Shown: positions 15,849-23,849 of the stretch, in pieces
Position numbering within the stretch: the stretch's first letter is position 1
Layout: every line of letters starts with the position of its first letter
From: Verrucomicrobiota bacterium
GTDB taxonomy: Bacteria; Verrucomicrobiota; Verrucomicrobiia; Opitutales; Opitutaceae
Length of the DNA stretch: 64,000 bases
NCBI GenBank assembly: GCA_023416735.1
Contig: JAEZGX010000039.1
Location: forward strand, 87,666 to 151,665
Direction of reading: 5' to 3'
Notes under the pieces: model-generated
What the model was told of the DNA's origin: nothing
Database searches by the model: none
What the model saw: the letters and a program-made list of their open reading frames with translations, nothing else
Program-made: the position numbers and the translations under genes

Positions 15849-16949
15849 ATGGTGAAGATTTCGTTGAAACCGGAAATTTTGGGCAGCGTCAGAGGGCGCG
15901 TGTCATCAAATGTTTTCGCCCTGAAGGCGTTGGGTCGAGTGCTGTTGGCGCTGGTGTTGGCGAGTGGCGCGGTCGCAGTGCGGGCGGCGGCTCCGAGCGG
16001 CGCGCCGGCGGCGGCGCAGGCGGCGGAAGTGGAATTGGATGAACTTGTTTACAAGGATGGCGATCGGGTGCGGGGGCGGTTTGTGGAGCGGGTGGGAGAT
16101 ACGTTGGTGTTTCGCTCGGTGCGTTTCGGATTGTTGCACGTGCCGGCGGTGGAAGCGGAGTTGATTTTGGCGAAGGCGCCGGAGCCGGTAATCGCGGCGG
16201 AGGTGGCGAAGGATGAGAAGGCGGACGTCGAGGTGGAGCGGTGGCCGTTTACGCCGGTGCAGTTCGCGCGGGCGTTGAAGTCGGTGTTCGGTTCGTGGCA
16301 CGGGCGTTTGTCGGTTGGCGCGGAAGTGCTGCAGGACGTGGCGGATCACAACAGCATGACGGTCGATGCAAAGTTGCAGCGGAAGTGGAAGAAGGACGAC
16401 CTGCAGCTGAACGTGCGCTATGACTATGCGTCGGTGAACGAGAGGACGGCGACGGACATGGTGAAAGGGTATGCGTCGTGGCGGCATGAGTTGCCGCGGA
16501 GGTTTTTCCTCAATTATCGGCCGTCGCTGGAGTGGAACCGCGCGTATTTTCGGAGCGGGGTGCCGTCCGACTACGTGTTGCTGCAGCAGGAGATCGGCGT
16601 GGGCATCAATCTTTTGAATACGCCGACGCAGAAGCTGCGTGCGGGCATCTCGGAGAACATGTTCGATACGTGGGTGACGCCGATGAACCAGCACTTTGCG
16701 GAGAACATCGAATCGTTGTTCGCGGAGTTCGAGGCGAAGCTGCCGTGGCGGATCACGCTGACGAACCGCGGCGTGTGGTATTACTCGTTTTCCGATCAAA
16801 CGGACGGCTGGGAGAATCGATTCGAGATCAACCAGAAGTTGACCGAAACGCTTTCGGTCGGCGTCCGACACGAGACCCGTCGCAACAACCCCGACGTGCG
16901 CTCGGCGGATTACGAGCGGCTGAGGTTGTTGTTCGGCGTGGATTTTTGA
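15849..16949 (+). CDS. DUF481 (YdiY-like) outer-membrane-associated protein
   Basis: 366 residues from the ATG at 15849. An N-terminal hydrophobic stretch (LGRVLLALVLASGAVAVRAAA, about residues 29-49) acts as a signal peptide with an unusually long basic lead-in. The middle has a short VYKDGDRVRGRFVERVGDTLVFRS repeat-like element (in two stretches), then a beta-rich C-terminal domain (LQLNVRYDYASVN, WRHELPRRFFLNYRPSLEWNR) ending in LLFGVDF with a terminal Phe. DUF481 proteins form small outer-membrane barrels of unclear function, induced by salt in some bacteria. Single gene; no neighbour indicates a substrate. Confidence 0.75.
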   Translation: MVKISLKPEILGSVRGRVSSNVFALKALGRVLLALVLASGAVAVRAAAPSGAPAAAQAAEVELDELVYKDGDRVRGRFVERVGDTLVFRSVRFGLLHVPAVEAELILAKAPEPVIAAEVAKDEKADVEVERWPFTPVQFARALKSVFGSWHGRLSVGAEVLQDVADHNSMTVDAKLQRKWKKDDLQLNVRYDYASVNERTATDMVKGYASWRHELPRRFFLNYRPSLEWNRAYFRSGVPSDYVLLQQEIGVGINLLNTPTQKLRAGISENMFDTWVTPMNQHFAENIESLFAEFEAKLPWRITLTNRGVWYYSFSDQTDGWENRFEINQKLTETLSVGVRHETRRNNPDVRSADYERLRLLFGVDF

Positions 16950-16966
16950 GGGGGCGATGGGGTCAG

Positions 16967-16982
16967 GAGACCCCGCCCTACA
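16967..16982. repeat. GAGACCCCGCCCTACA interspersed repeat, copy 1
   Basis: GGTCAGGAGACCCCGCCC then TACA, in the gap between convergent genes. The 16-mer GAGACCCCGCCCTACA is identical at 19621-19636; shorter relatives occur at 13653 and 58558. Confidence 0.7.
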
Positions 16983-16986
16983 ACGG

Positions 16987-18048
16987 TCAGTCGGATTTGA
17001 GGACGAAGACGTGGCCTTGGTCGGTGCCGATGGCGAGGAGGTGGTCGTCGGGTGACCAGGAGAGTTTGGCGGCGGGGGCGGGCATGCGAACGGTGGCGCG
17101 AAGCGGTTGACGCCGGTCGGGGCTCCAGAGTTGGACGACGCCATCGGTGCTGGCGGTGGCGAGGAGGCTGTGGGTGTTTTGAAAAGCGACGGCGCAGACG
17201 GGGGCATCGTGGGGAAACATGGCGGGCTCGCGGCCCTCGGGGCCGGCGCCGCTGCAGTCCCAGACGCACGCGTCGCGACCGCCGCCCGTGGCGAGCCAGC
17301 GTGACGTATGGTCGAAGGAGAGATGCTTCACTTTTCCCTCGTAGCCACTCATGTGGAATTCGGTGTCGGTCTCGGGAATCCAGAGGTGGACGGACGGATC
17401 GTGGTTGCCGGACACGAGCCATTTGTTGTCGGGCGACCAGACGAGGGCGGCGATGCCGTTGCCGTAGGGAAATTCTTTTTGTGCGATGAAGTCGTCGGCG
17501 TCCCAGAGACACACGCCGCCGAAGTAGGCGACGGCGGCACAACCGCCGGCGGGTTGGAAGGCGAGGGCGGAGATGGATTTTGGCGCCGGTTTGAACGTGT
17601 GAGCGAGGGAGGCGTCGGGGCGGAGGGCGAAGAGGTTTTTGCCGGCGGAGGCGAACAAGAGCTGAGCGCCCGGAGCTGAGAGCTCAGAGCTGGCGTTTCG
17701 CGGGCGCCAGGCGAGATGTTCGACCCAAGCGGTGCCGAGTTCGGCGGTGGCGGTGTGCTGGCCGGCGGCGGCGTCCCAGAATTTGACGGAGCCGTCTTGG
17801 CCGCCGGTGGCTAGAATCGCTCCAGAGCCTGGAGCTGAGGGCGTGGAGCTGGGCAGTGTTTGCCAGGCGAGACAGTTGGTGCCGTCGGGATGGCCGGGGA
17901 GATCGTGGCGACGAACCCCATCGGTGGCGGTGAAAAGCGAGACGGGGCCGGAGGCGCTGGCGGCGGCGAGTTGAGTGGCGTCGGGCGACCAGGCGAGATC
18001 GATGATGTAGTCGTCGAGTTGGGCGGCCCAGTGTTTGGTGAGATTCAT
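16987..18048 (-). CDS. WD40-repeat beta-propeller protein
   Basis: 353 residues starting MNLTKHWAAQLDDYIIDLAWSP (first 20 shown in part). About seven WD-type blades can be followed: LAWSPDATQLAAAS, ILATGGQDGSVKFWD, ISALAFQPAGGCAAVA...VCLWD, LVWSPDNKWLVSGN...VHLW, LSFDHTSRWLATGGG...VCVWD, VAFQNTHSLLATAS...VQLWS and LSWSPDDHLLAIGT. There is no signal peptide. Such propellers serve as protein-interaction platforms; the partner is unknown. Two blades carry in-frame insertions made of the AGCTCAGAGC-type repeat (residues ~65-78 and ~119-131), both in the loop between the first two strands of a blade. Confidence 0.88.
   Translation of the reverse strand: MNLTKHWAAQLDDYIIDLAWSPDATQLAAASASGPVSLFTATDGVRRHDLPGHPDGTNCLAWQTLPSSTPSAPGSGAILATGGQDGSVKFWDAAAGQHTATAELGTAWVEHLAWRPRNASSELSAPGAQLLFASAGKNLFALRPDASLAHTFKPAPKSISALAFQPAGGCAAVAYFGGVCLWDADDFIAQKEFPYGNGIAALVWSPDNKWLVSGNHDPSVHLWIPETDTEFHMSGYEGKVKHLSFDHTSRWLATGGGRDACVWDCSGAGPEGREPAMFPHDAPVCAVAFQNTHSLLATASTDGVVQLWSPDRRQPLRATVRMPAPAAKLSWSPDDHLLAIGTDQGHVFVLKSD
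17658..17694. repeat. GGAGCTGAG-type repeat inside the WD40 gene, copy 1
   Basis: AGAGCTGAGCGCCCGGAGCT then GAGAGCTCAGAGCTGG lies in frame in the WD40 coding sequence and is translated as SSELSAPGAQL. The same sequence style is intergenic at 52741. Confidence 0.65.
17821..17857. repeat. AGAGCCTGGAGCTGAGG repeat inside the WD40 gene, copy 2
   Basis: The 17-mer AGAGCCTGGAGCTGAGG is identical to the intergenic copy at 52744-52760. Here it is translated (minus strand) as part of PSSTPSAPGSGAI in a blade loop. Confidence 0.7.
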
Positions 18049-18106
18049 GCGAGGAGGAAGTCGCCGTGTCGGCGGGACGTGCGAGACGAGAGGGAGGAAG
18101 TTGAAG

Positions 18107-18151
18107 AGAGCACGATTACGAGCACGATCAAGAGCACGAATGAAACGACGG
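18107..18151. repeat. AGCACGA-type interspersed repeat
   Basis: Units AGCACGATTACG, AGCACGATCAAG and AGCACGAATGAAACGACGG lie directly before the mutM start. The array ends about 10 bp before the ATG, so it may occupy the ribosome-binding region. Confidence 0.6.
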
Positions 18152-18161
18152 TCGGAGCGAC

Positions 18162-19064
18162 ATGCCTGAATATCCGGACATCACGATTTATGTGGAGGCG
18201 CTGGAGCGGCGCGTGTTGGGGCAGCCGCTCGAGCGCATTCAGATCTTGGATATGTTTGTGCTGCGGACGGCGGTGCCCCCGGTGAATTCGTTGGAAGGGA
18301 GAAAAGTGGAGGGAGTGCGGCGAGTGGGTAAACGAATCGCGATCGGGTTCGAAGGCGGGCGATGGCTGGTGATGCATTTGATGATCGCGGGCCGTCTGCA
18401 ATGGGCTGATGCGGGGGTGAAAGCGACGGCGAGGAATGCGCTCGCGCATTTGGTGTTTAGCGGTGGGACGCTGACCTTGACGGAAGCGGGCAGCACGCGG
18501 CGGGCGGCGTTGCATGTCGCGGAAGGAGAGGACGGATTGCGGGCGCACGATCCGGGCGGGTTGGACGTGATGAGCGTGACGCTGGAGGAATTTGCGGCGG
18601 CCTTAACGCGGGAGAATCACACGTTGAAACGGGCGCTGACGGATCCGCGGACGTTCAGTGGAATTGGCAACGCGTATTCGGACGAGATCTTGCACGCGGC
18701 GAAGTTGTCGCCGGTGGCCCTGACGCAGAAGTTGGACCGCGGAGAAATCGAGCGTCTGCACGGTGCGGTGGGGGCCGTGTTGGCGAGGTGGACGGAGCGC
18801 TTGCGGGCGGAAGGGAAAGGGAAATTCCCGGCGAAAGTGACGGCGTTTCACCCGCAGATGGCGGTGCACGGCAAGTTCGGCCAGCCGTGTCCGGTGTGTG
18901 GTGTCACGGTGGAGCGGATACGTTATGCGGAGAACGAGGTGAATTATTGTCCGCGGTGTCAGACGGGTGGAAAAGTGCTGGCGGATCGGTCGCTGTCGCG
19001 GTTGTTGAAGGAAGACTGGCCGCGGACGGCGGAGGAAATGGAGCTCGCGCGGCGAGGAAAGTGA
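18162..19064 (+). CDS. mutM: Formamidopyrimidine-DNA glycosylase family protein (Fpg/Nei)
   Basis: 300 residues. Fpg/Nei enzymes excise oxidised bases and cleave the abasic site. The catalytic N-terminus reads MPEYPDITIYVEALERRV (Pro2, Glu3 present; the usual MPELPEVE is altered), the H2TH region has ALTDPRTFSGIGNAYSDEIL, and the C-terminal zinc finger has CPVCG...CPRCQ. Insert HLMIAGRLQW replaces the common HLGMSGRL, so substrate preference may differ from classic MutM. Clear start at 18162, preceded by the AGCACGA repeat. Followed by the GtrA gene. Confidence 0.9.
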   Translation: MPEYPDITIYVEALERRVLGQPLERIQILDMFVLRTAVPPVNSLEGRKVEGVRRVGKRIAIGFEGGRWLVMHLMIAGRLQWADAGVKATARNALAHLVFSGGTLTLTEAGSTRRAALHVAEGEDGLRAHDPGGLDVMSVTLEEFAAALTRENHTLKRALTDPRTFSGIGNAYSDEILHAAKLSPVALTQKLDRGEIERLHGAVGAVLARWTERLRAEGKGKFPAKVTAFHPQMAVHGKFGQPCPVCGVTVERIRYAENEVNYCPRCQTGGKVLADRSLSRLLKEDWPRTAEEMELARRGK

Positions 19065-19111
19065 GGGCGGCAGAGGGGGAACACGGTGAGCGGGGAAGGT
19101 TCGAAAACAGG

Positions 19112-19564
19112 ATGGGCCGAGTGCGAGAGTGGGTGCGGCGGGACGATCGCGTGCGGTGGTTCGCGGTGGCGACGGTGTTTACGACCCTCGGGTTGGGCTT
19201 GCTGAAACTTTTCGTGGATGTGCTGCACTGGCCGTATGCAGTGGCGACGCTCGTGCAGTCGGAGACGTGCAATCTATTGCGGTTCTTCGCGAACGATCGC
19301 TGGGTTTTCGGCAAGCGGAGACCGACGTGGAAGCGGCTGGTGCAGTATCACGTGGCGAATGCGATGGGGTTTGCGGTGTGGTGGGCGGGAGCGAATGGGT
19401 TGAAGGCGCTTGGCGTGCATTATCTGTGGGCGTCGGTGTTGGCGATGATCGGGTCGTTTGGCGTGAGCTGGCTGACGAATTTCAAATGGATCTGGCGGAA
19501 GCGAAAAGGAGCGGGAGCGCCGACGGATCCGGAGCTGCGGGCGCAGGCGGGCGAGCCGAGGTGA
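19112..19564 (+). CDS. GtrA-like family membrane protein
   Basis: 150 residues from ATG 19112. Four hydrophobic helices with WFAVATVFTTLGLGLLKLFV, ETCNLLRFFANDRWVF, VANAMGFAVWWAG and the closing FGVSWLTNFKWIWRKR. The paired FxxNDRWVF and NFKWIW elements are hallmarks of GtrA proteins, which are linked to export of polyprenyl-linked sugars for cell-envelope polysaccharides. It follows the glycosylase gene by 47 bp on the same strand. The C-terminal 15 residues are cytoplasmic and variable. Confidence 0.85.
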   Translation: MGRVREWVRRDDRVRWFAVATVFTTLGLGLLKLFVDVLHWPYAVATLVQSETCNLLRFFANDRWVFGKRRPTWKRLVQYHVANAMGFAVWWAGANGLKALGVHYLWASVLAMIGSFGVSWLTNFKWIWRKRKGAGAPTDPELRAQAGEPR

Positions 19565-19595
19565 CAAAATAAAAGCGCGGTCGGGATGACCGCGC
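19565..19595 (-). terminator. Rho-independent terminator of the ThuA-like gene
   Basis: On the minus strand GCGCGGTC-loop-GACCGCGC (8-bp perfect stem, 19575-19595) is followed by TTTTATTTTG. It lies just downstream of the minus-strand ThuA-like gene and also beside the gtrA stop. Confidence 0.75.
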
Positions 19596-19620
19596 GGTGA
19601 GGAGGGCCCGGCGGGGTTGT

Positions 19621-19636
19621 GAGACCCCGCCCTACA
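19621..19636. repeat. GAGACCCCGCCCTACA interspersed repeat, copy 2
   Basis: Identical 16-mer to 16967-16982, here preceded by GCGGGGTTGT, which is partly complementary to it (GCGGGGT/ACCCCGC), so it can fold. Confidence 0.7.
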
Positions 19637-19641
19637 CTATT

Positions 19642-20577
19642 TTATCGGCGGAGGGAAATGCGGTCAGCGGTGGGGAAATCGTGGGGGACGGGTTGGGTGA
19701 CGTTGCCGGTGGCGGCCCATTCGGTGCCGCGTTGCAGGGTGGTGATGAAGCCGACGCAGGACATGCAGGCGAAAGGTGCTTCGTCTTTCGGGCTGACGTG
19801 GCCGAGGGTGGTGTGGAAGACGCGGCCCTTGCCATAGGAGATCGTCATGAGCATGGGCTCGTGTTCGCCGGAGGCTTTGGGGAATTTGGCTTGGTCGGCG
19901 TGGGCGGTGGCGAGGACGGTGACGTTTTTCGCGGGTCCGCGGAGCTGGCTGTAGATTTCGTCCTTCGCGTGGAGCCACTCGTTGGGCAGTCCCTTCATGA
20001 TCGGGTGATCGGGGGCGCGGGTGGTGACGATGAAGTCGTGCGACGGCGGGTGGCCGGCGGTGCCGGGCGAGTCGTCGAGGACCATGCGGCCGTCGCGCCA
20101 GCGGATTTTAGGGCCCCAGAATTCGTCGCGTGCGCCGATCTTGCCGTCGGGTTTGAAGCCCCAGCCGCCGACGCCGATCATTTCGTTCCATTCCTTCCAG
20201 TAGGGGAAGGCGTTGTCGGCGTCGTGCACGGTGACGAGACCGCCGCCATTTTTCATGTAGTCGACGAATGCGCTCTTCGTTTCGGCGGGCCATTCGTCGC
20301 CTTCGTAAACCACGACGACGGCTGCGTAGGGTTTGAAGTCGGGCTTGAAGGAAGACATGTCGCTGCCCAGCGGCGGCGTGGTGGCGACATCGACGGAGAA
20401 GAGCTTGGTGTCTTCCAGGTATTGTTTCACGAGCGGGGCGCTCTTGGACCAATCGTGATAGGGGTTGGATTGGCCGGTGATGAGGAGGAGTTTTTGCATG
20501 GGCTGGGAGGCGGCGTGAGTGAACGCGCTGGCGAAGGCGAACAGGGCGAACGTGAGGAGGGGAGGACGGAGCTTCAT
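19642..20577 (-). CDS. ThuA-like secreted protein
   Basis: 311 residues with signal peptide MKLRPPLLTFALFAFASAFTHA. The ThuA-like domain follows: LLLITGQSNPYHDW, VVVYEGDEWP, GGGLVTVHDADNAF (catalytic-nucleophile-elbow position lacks Cys, as in the family), DFIVTTRAPDHPIMKGLP, PMLMTISYGKGRVFHTTLGH. These proteins have a glutamine-amidotransferase-like fold and occur in sugar-degradation loci of Planctomycetes and Verrucomicrobia; the reaction is not established. It is divergent from nrfH and followed by a good terminator. A paralogue is cut at the left window edge. Confidence 0.9.
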   Translation of the reverse strand: MKLRPPLLTFALFAFASAFTHAASQPMQKLLLITGQSNPYHDWSKSAPLVKQYLEDTKLFSVDVATTPPLGSDMSSFKPDFKPYAAVVVVYEGDEWPAETKSAFVDYMKNGGGLVTVHDADNAFPYWKEWNEMIGVGGWGFKPDGKIGARDEFWGPKIRWRDGRMVLDDSPGTAGHPPSHDFIVTTRAPDHPIMKGLPNEWLHAKDEIYSQLRGPAKNVTVLATAHADQAKFPKASGEHEPMLMTISYGKGRVFHTTLGHVSPKDEAPFACMSCVGFITTLQRGTEWAATGNVTQPVPHDFPTADRISLRR

Positions 20578-20837
20578 AGGGGTGAGAAGGAGTTAGCGAA
20601 CAAGCGGAAAATCGCGAACCGGACGCTTTAGAGCGTCGACGGTGCGGTGCGGCGCGCATGCATAGTGAAAATTTGGATACGGGGATCGGGCCAAGGAAGA
20701 GCGGAGCGGGGTTGGAGGCGTGGTGACACGATGCAAGACGCGCGCGGCGGACGGAAGTGGCGCGGCGAAGCAAAAGCGGACAAAGCGGGTTGTTTTTCGA
20801 TGGGTCGTTGGTAAGGTCGCCTGTCCCCAAAGAGATC

Positions 20838-21314
20838 GTGAAAGTTCCCACGACACGAACACGCGTTTTGTTGCTGCTGGGTTTGGCGAGCACGGTCGGT
20901 TTGTTTGCCGGGATCGGGAGCTACACGTTTTATTACGCGGAAGGATTGTCGTATTTTTCGGACGACCCGGTGGCGTGCGTGAACTGCCACATCATGCGGG
21001 AACAATACGACGGGTGGTCGAAGTCGCCGCACCATGCGGTGGCGACCTGCAATGATTGTCACACGCCGCACGATTTTATCCGGAAATACATCACGAAGGC
21101 GGAGAACGGGTATTGGCATTCGAAGGGATTCACGCTGCAGGACTTTCACGAGCCGATCATGATTCGGCCGAAGAACGTGGCGGTGCTGCAGGAGAACTGC
21201 GTGGGCTGTCACCAGCAGATTGTATCCGGCATCAACACGCACGCGGGCGATGAGCGGATGTTGCTCGATTGCATGAGTTGTCACCGGGATGTGGGGCATG
21301 GGCCCGTGCGATGA
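20838..21314 (+). CDS. nrfH: Tetraheme cytochrome c NrfH, quinol dehydrogenase of nitrite reductase
   Basis: 158 residues from a GTG at 20838 preceded by AAAGAGATC; the upstream in-frame extension lacks a membrane anchor context. One N-terminal helix (VLLLLGLASTVGLFAGIGSYTFYY, in part) anchors it, then four c-type heme motifs: CVNCH, CNDCH, CVGCH and CMSCH. NrfH takes electrons from menaquinol and passes them to NrfA. It is followed by nrfA, 64 bp downstream, as in the NrfHA systems of delta- and epsilon-proteobacteria and Verrucomicrobia. Confidence 0.93.
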   Translation: MKVPTTRTRVLLLLGLASTVGLFAGIGSYTFYYAEGLSYFSDDPVACVNCHIMREQYDGWSKSPHHAVATCNDCHTPHDFIRKYITKAENGYWHSKGFTLQDFHEPIMIRPKNVAVLQENCVGCHQQIVSGINTHAGDERMLLDCMSCHRDVGHGPVR

Positions 21315-21348
21315 GGAGACGCCGATGATTTTTTCTGAACGAGGCAAT

Positions 21349-21374
21349 CGCCCGCAAGCGGGCTCTACTTTCCA
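21349..21374. repeat. CGCCCGCAAGCGGGC hairpin between nrfH and nrfA
   Basis: GCAATCGCCCGCAAGCGGGC then TCTACTTTCC: GCCCGC-AA-GCGGGC is a perfect 6-bp stem with a 2-nt loop. Similar hairpins at 9425 and 29713. It lies in the short nrfH-nrfA gap, so it might modulate the ratio of the two proteins. Confidence 0.5.
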
Positions 21375-21378
21375 AGCC

Positions 21379-22878
21379 ATGAAATCTGAAAAACGTTCGC
21401 GGATCTTAGGGCAGCGCGGAGTGGCGCTTTGGGTATATGTCGCGGTGCTGGCGGTCGTGGGCGTGGCGACGTTTTTGGTGTTGTTGCTTTATCAGAACAT
21501 TGTGGCGCGAAAGGCGGAGGCGACGCAGCACGTGTTTCGCGTGGTGGAGGTGGATGACGAGACGACGGACCCGGTGTTGTGGGGAAAGAATTATCCGCGG
21601 CAATACGACAGCTATCGGCGGACGGTGGACATCGAGAGGACGAAGTATGGCGGGAGCGAGGCGTTTCAGCATCTCGATCGCAATCCAGAGTGGCGGACGA
21701 TCTTCAACGGCTATGCGTTCGCGATCGATTATCGAGAAGAGCGCGGGCACGCGTATATGTTAAGCGATCAGCGCGAGACCGAGCGGGTGCATCAGTTCAA
21801 GCAGCCGGGCTCGTGCTTGCAGTGTCACTCGTCGGTGATTCCGACGTATATTGCGAAAGGCTTGGAGGCGGGCGCGCCGGCGGGGAAGGAGCATCGCGAA
21901 GAGCAGATTCAGAAAGGTTTCGAAGTCGTGTGTGCGATGCCGTTCACGGAGGCGGAGAAGTTGGTGGAGCATCCGGTGTCGTGCATCGACTGCCATGATG
22001 CGGAGACGATGAACCTGCGAGTGTCCCGTCCCGCGTTTATCAATGGCATCCGCGCGCTGGCGAAATCCGATTATCCGACACCGCATTTGCCGAGTATCGA
22101 GCGGTGGCGCCGTGAAGGGCGCCAGGGTGAGTATCAACCGAATCTGGAGGCGACGCGGCAGGAGATGAGATCGCTCGTGTGCGCGCAGTGTCACAACGAG
22201 TATTATTTCAAAGGCACGCAGAAACTCGTGACGCATCCGTGGAACAACGGACTGCGCGCGGAGCAGATCGAAGCGTATTACGATGCGGAGGGGTATTCGG
22301 ATTGGACGCACGCCGATTCCGGCGCGGGAGTGTTGAAGGCGCAGCATCCGGAATTCGAAATGTGGAGTCAGGGCATTCATGCGCGGAGCGGGGTGTCCTG
22401 CGCGGATTGCCACATGCCGTATCAACGCGAAGGTGCGATCAAGGTGAGCAATCACCACGTGCGCTCGCCGCTGTTGAACGTGGCGGCCTCGTGCCAGACC
22501 TGTCATCGCGTGCCGGAGGAAGAGTTGAAAGCGCGTGTGGAGATCATTCAGGACCGGAATCGCGGACTGCTGGATCGCGGGCAGGAGGCGATCGTGGCGT
22601 TGATCACGAGCTTGGCAGAAGCGAAGAACGCGGGCGCGAGCGATGCGGAGTTGGAGCGCGCGCGGGAGTTGCAGCGGAAGGCGCAGTGGCGGCTGGACTT
22701 CGTTTACGCGGAAAACTCGATGGGCTTCCATGCGTCGCAGGAAGCGGCACGCGTGCTGGCCGAAGCGATCGACTACGCGCGCCAAGGCCAACTCGAGACG
22801 GCGAAGATGGGCGGGGGCCGCTCACAGGTGGCGGGCGGCGGCTCGGGGGCGCGGGAGGCGGCGGCCGAAGCGGAGTAG
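21379..22878 (+). CDS. nrfA: Ammonia-forming cytochrome c nitrite reductase NrfA, five-CxxCH type
   Basis: 499 residues from the ATG at 21379; earlier in-frame ATGs would translate the hairpin repeat. An uncleaved or signal helix (VALWVYVAVLAVVGVATFLV) leads to a pentaheme domain with motifs CLQCH, CIDCH, CAQCH, CADCH and CQTCH. NrfA reduces nitrite to ammonium with six electrons. The classic enzyme has CxxCK at the catalytic heme; here that first motif is CLQCH. CxxCH-type NrfA groups are known, so this is a variant rather than damage. Conserved PHLPSIERWR and HPEFEMWSQGIHARSGVSCADCHMPY (in part) match NrfA. The last ~25 residues are Gly/Ala-rich. Confidence 0.92.
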   Translation: MKSEKRSRILGQRGVALWVYVAVLAVVGVATFLVLLLYQNIVARKAEATQHVFRVVEVDDETTDPVLWGKNYPRQYDSYRRTVDIERTKYGGSEAFQHLDRNPEWRTIFNGYAFAIDYREERGHAYMLSDQRETERVHQFKQPGSCLQCHSSVIPTYIAKGLEAGAPAGKEHREEQIQKGFEVVCAMPFTEAEKLVEHPVSCIDCHDAETMNLRVSRPAFINGIRALAKSDYPTPHLPSIERWRREGRQGEYQPNLEATRQEMRSLVCAQCHNEYYFKGTQKLVTHPWNNGLRAEQIEAYYDAEGYSDWTHADSGAGVLKAQHPEFEMWSQGIHARSGVSCADCHMPYQREGAIKVSNHHVRSPLLNVAASCQTCHRVPEEELKARVEIIQDRNRGLLDRGQEAIVALITSLAEAKNAGASDAELERARELQRKAQWRLDFVYAENSMGFHASQEAARVLAEAIDYARQGQLETAKMGGGRSQVAGGGSGAREAAAEAE

Positions 22879-22881
22879 GCG

Positions 22882-22940
22882 CAACGTAGCGGCGAAGGCC
22901 GGCGAGCCGAAACGGCTTGCTGGCGCTTGCCGCTACGTTG
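22882..22940. terminator. Long imperfect inverted repeat, probable bidirectional terminator or REP-like element
   Basis: CAACGTAGCGGC at the left end pairs exactly with GCCGCTACGTTG at the right end, and the inner 16 positions pair at 12, several of the rest being G-U. It lies between convergent nrfA and the methyltransferase gene. No T-run follows on either side, so termination by itself is uncertain. Confidence 0.6.
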
Positions 22941-22960
22941 CTACGAATGCGGCCAAAGTC

Positions 22961-23707
22961 TTACGGCGTTTGGGCGCGGCGGAGGTTGTCGCAGACGATG
23001 GCGGCGGCGACGGCGGCGTTGAGAGATTCGGCGCCGCCGTAGCGGGGGATGGTGATGAAGCGGGTGACGCGGGCTTTGACGTCGGGAGAAAGGCCGCGGC
23101 CTTCGCTGCCGATGACGATGACGGCATGGGGCAGCGATGAAAGTGTGTGGACGTCTTCGCCGACGAGGTCGCAACCGAGGATGGGAGCGCGGGTGAGAGC
23201 GAGCGCGGAGGGGAGGTCGACGGTGTGGACGCGGACGCGGGCGAAGGAGCCCATGCTGGCGTTGATCACCTTCTGGTGGAAAAGGTCGGCGGAGTCGGCT
23301 GAGAGCAGAACGCGGTCAAAGGCGAACCAGTCGGCGAGGCGGAGAAGCGTGCCGACATTGCCGGGGTCTTGCAGGCCATCGAGGGCGAGGGTGAGACCGT
23401 GGTCGAGGGCTGCGGGATCGAGTGGGTGACGATGCAGACGCCCCACGGCCAAGAGGGAGGATGGCGTAGGGAAATGGCTGATACGGGCCATTTCGGCGAG
23501 GGTGATTTCGATGATGTGCGCGGTCGAAGTCGTGAGCGGTGACGGCGCGACGCCTCGGTTGGTGGTGTAGATTTCGAGGAACGGAAAATTTGCGGAGAGG
23601 AGTTCGGCGACGACTTTTTCGCCTTCGACGACGAACAGACCGAGCGCTTCGCGGTGTTTTTTTTCGCGGAGGGAGCGGAGGCGTTGGATGTCGGCTTTGG
23701 TCAGCAT
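22961..23707 (-). CDS. SpoU/TrmH-family RNA 2'-O-methyltransferase
   Basis: 248 residues. An N-terminal substrate-binding region (RLRSLREKKHREALGLFVVEGEK) is followed by the SPOUT core: LDGLQDPGNVGTLLR, VIGSEGRGLSPDV and the knot motif SLNAAVAAAIVCDNLRR, which binds AdoMet. These enzymes methylate rRNA or tRNA ribose (RlmB/TrmH class); the exact target is not readable. Start ATG at 23707. It is divergent from the oxidoreductase gene, with a ~230-bp region between them that holds two AT-rich palindromes. Confidence 0.92.
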   Translation of the reverse strand: MLTKADIQRLRSLREKKHREALGLFVVEGEKVVAELLSANFPFLEIYTTNRGVAPSPLTTSTAHIIEITLAEMARISHFPTPSSLLAVGRLHRHPLDPAALDHGLTLALDGLQDPGNVGTLLRLADWFAFDRVLLSADSADLFHQKVINASMGSFARVRVHTVDLPSALALTRAPILGCDLVGEDVHTLSSLPHAVIVIGSEGRGLSPDVKARVTRFITIPRYGGAESLNAAVAAAIVCDNLRRAQTP

Positions 23708-23803
23708 GCGAACGGCGGAAGTGTGGGTGGCAGGCGGCGAGGGGCGAGCCTGGTGTGCGGCGGGCGATCAGGGCGGAGAGGGCGAATGAGACGCCTGAAG
23801 TTT

Positions 23804-23832
23804 GTAATACAATGTATTACAGCATGGATTGG
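23804..23832 (+). repeat. AT-rich palindrome + GGATTGG element, copy 1
   Basis: GTAATACAATGTATTAC (17 bp, perfect palindrome around one central base), then 5 nt, then GGATTGG. The AT-rich core stands out sharply in a GC-rich genome. Copies 2 and 3 are at 23850 and 63158. Confidence 0.75.
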
Positions 23833-23849
23833 GTGAGCGGGAGATTGAT

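Noticed and set aside
21289..21378. Longer NrfA N-terminus from upstream ATGs
   Set aside because: It would translate the intergenic hairpin repeat and put ~30 polar residues before the signal helix; unlike ruvB and ilvN, a good ATG exists downstream at 21379.
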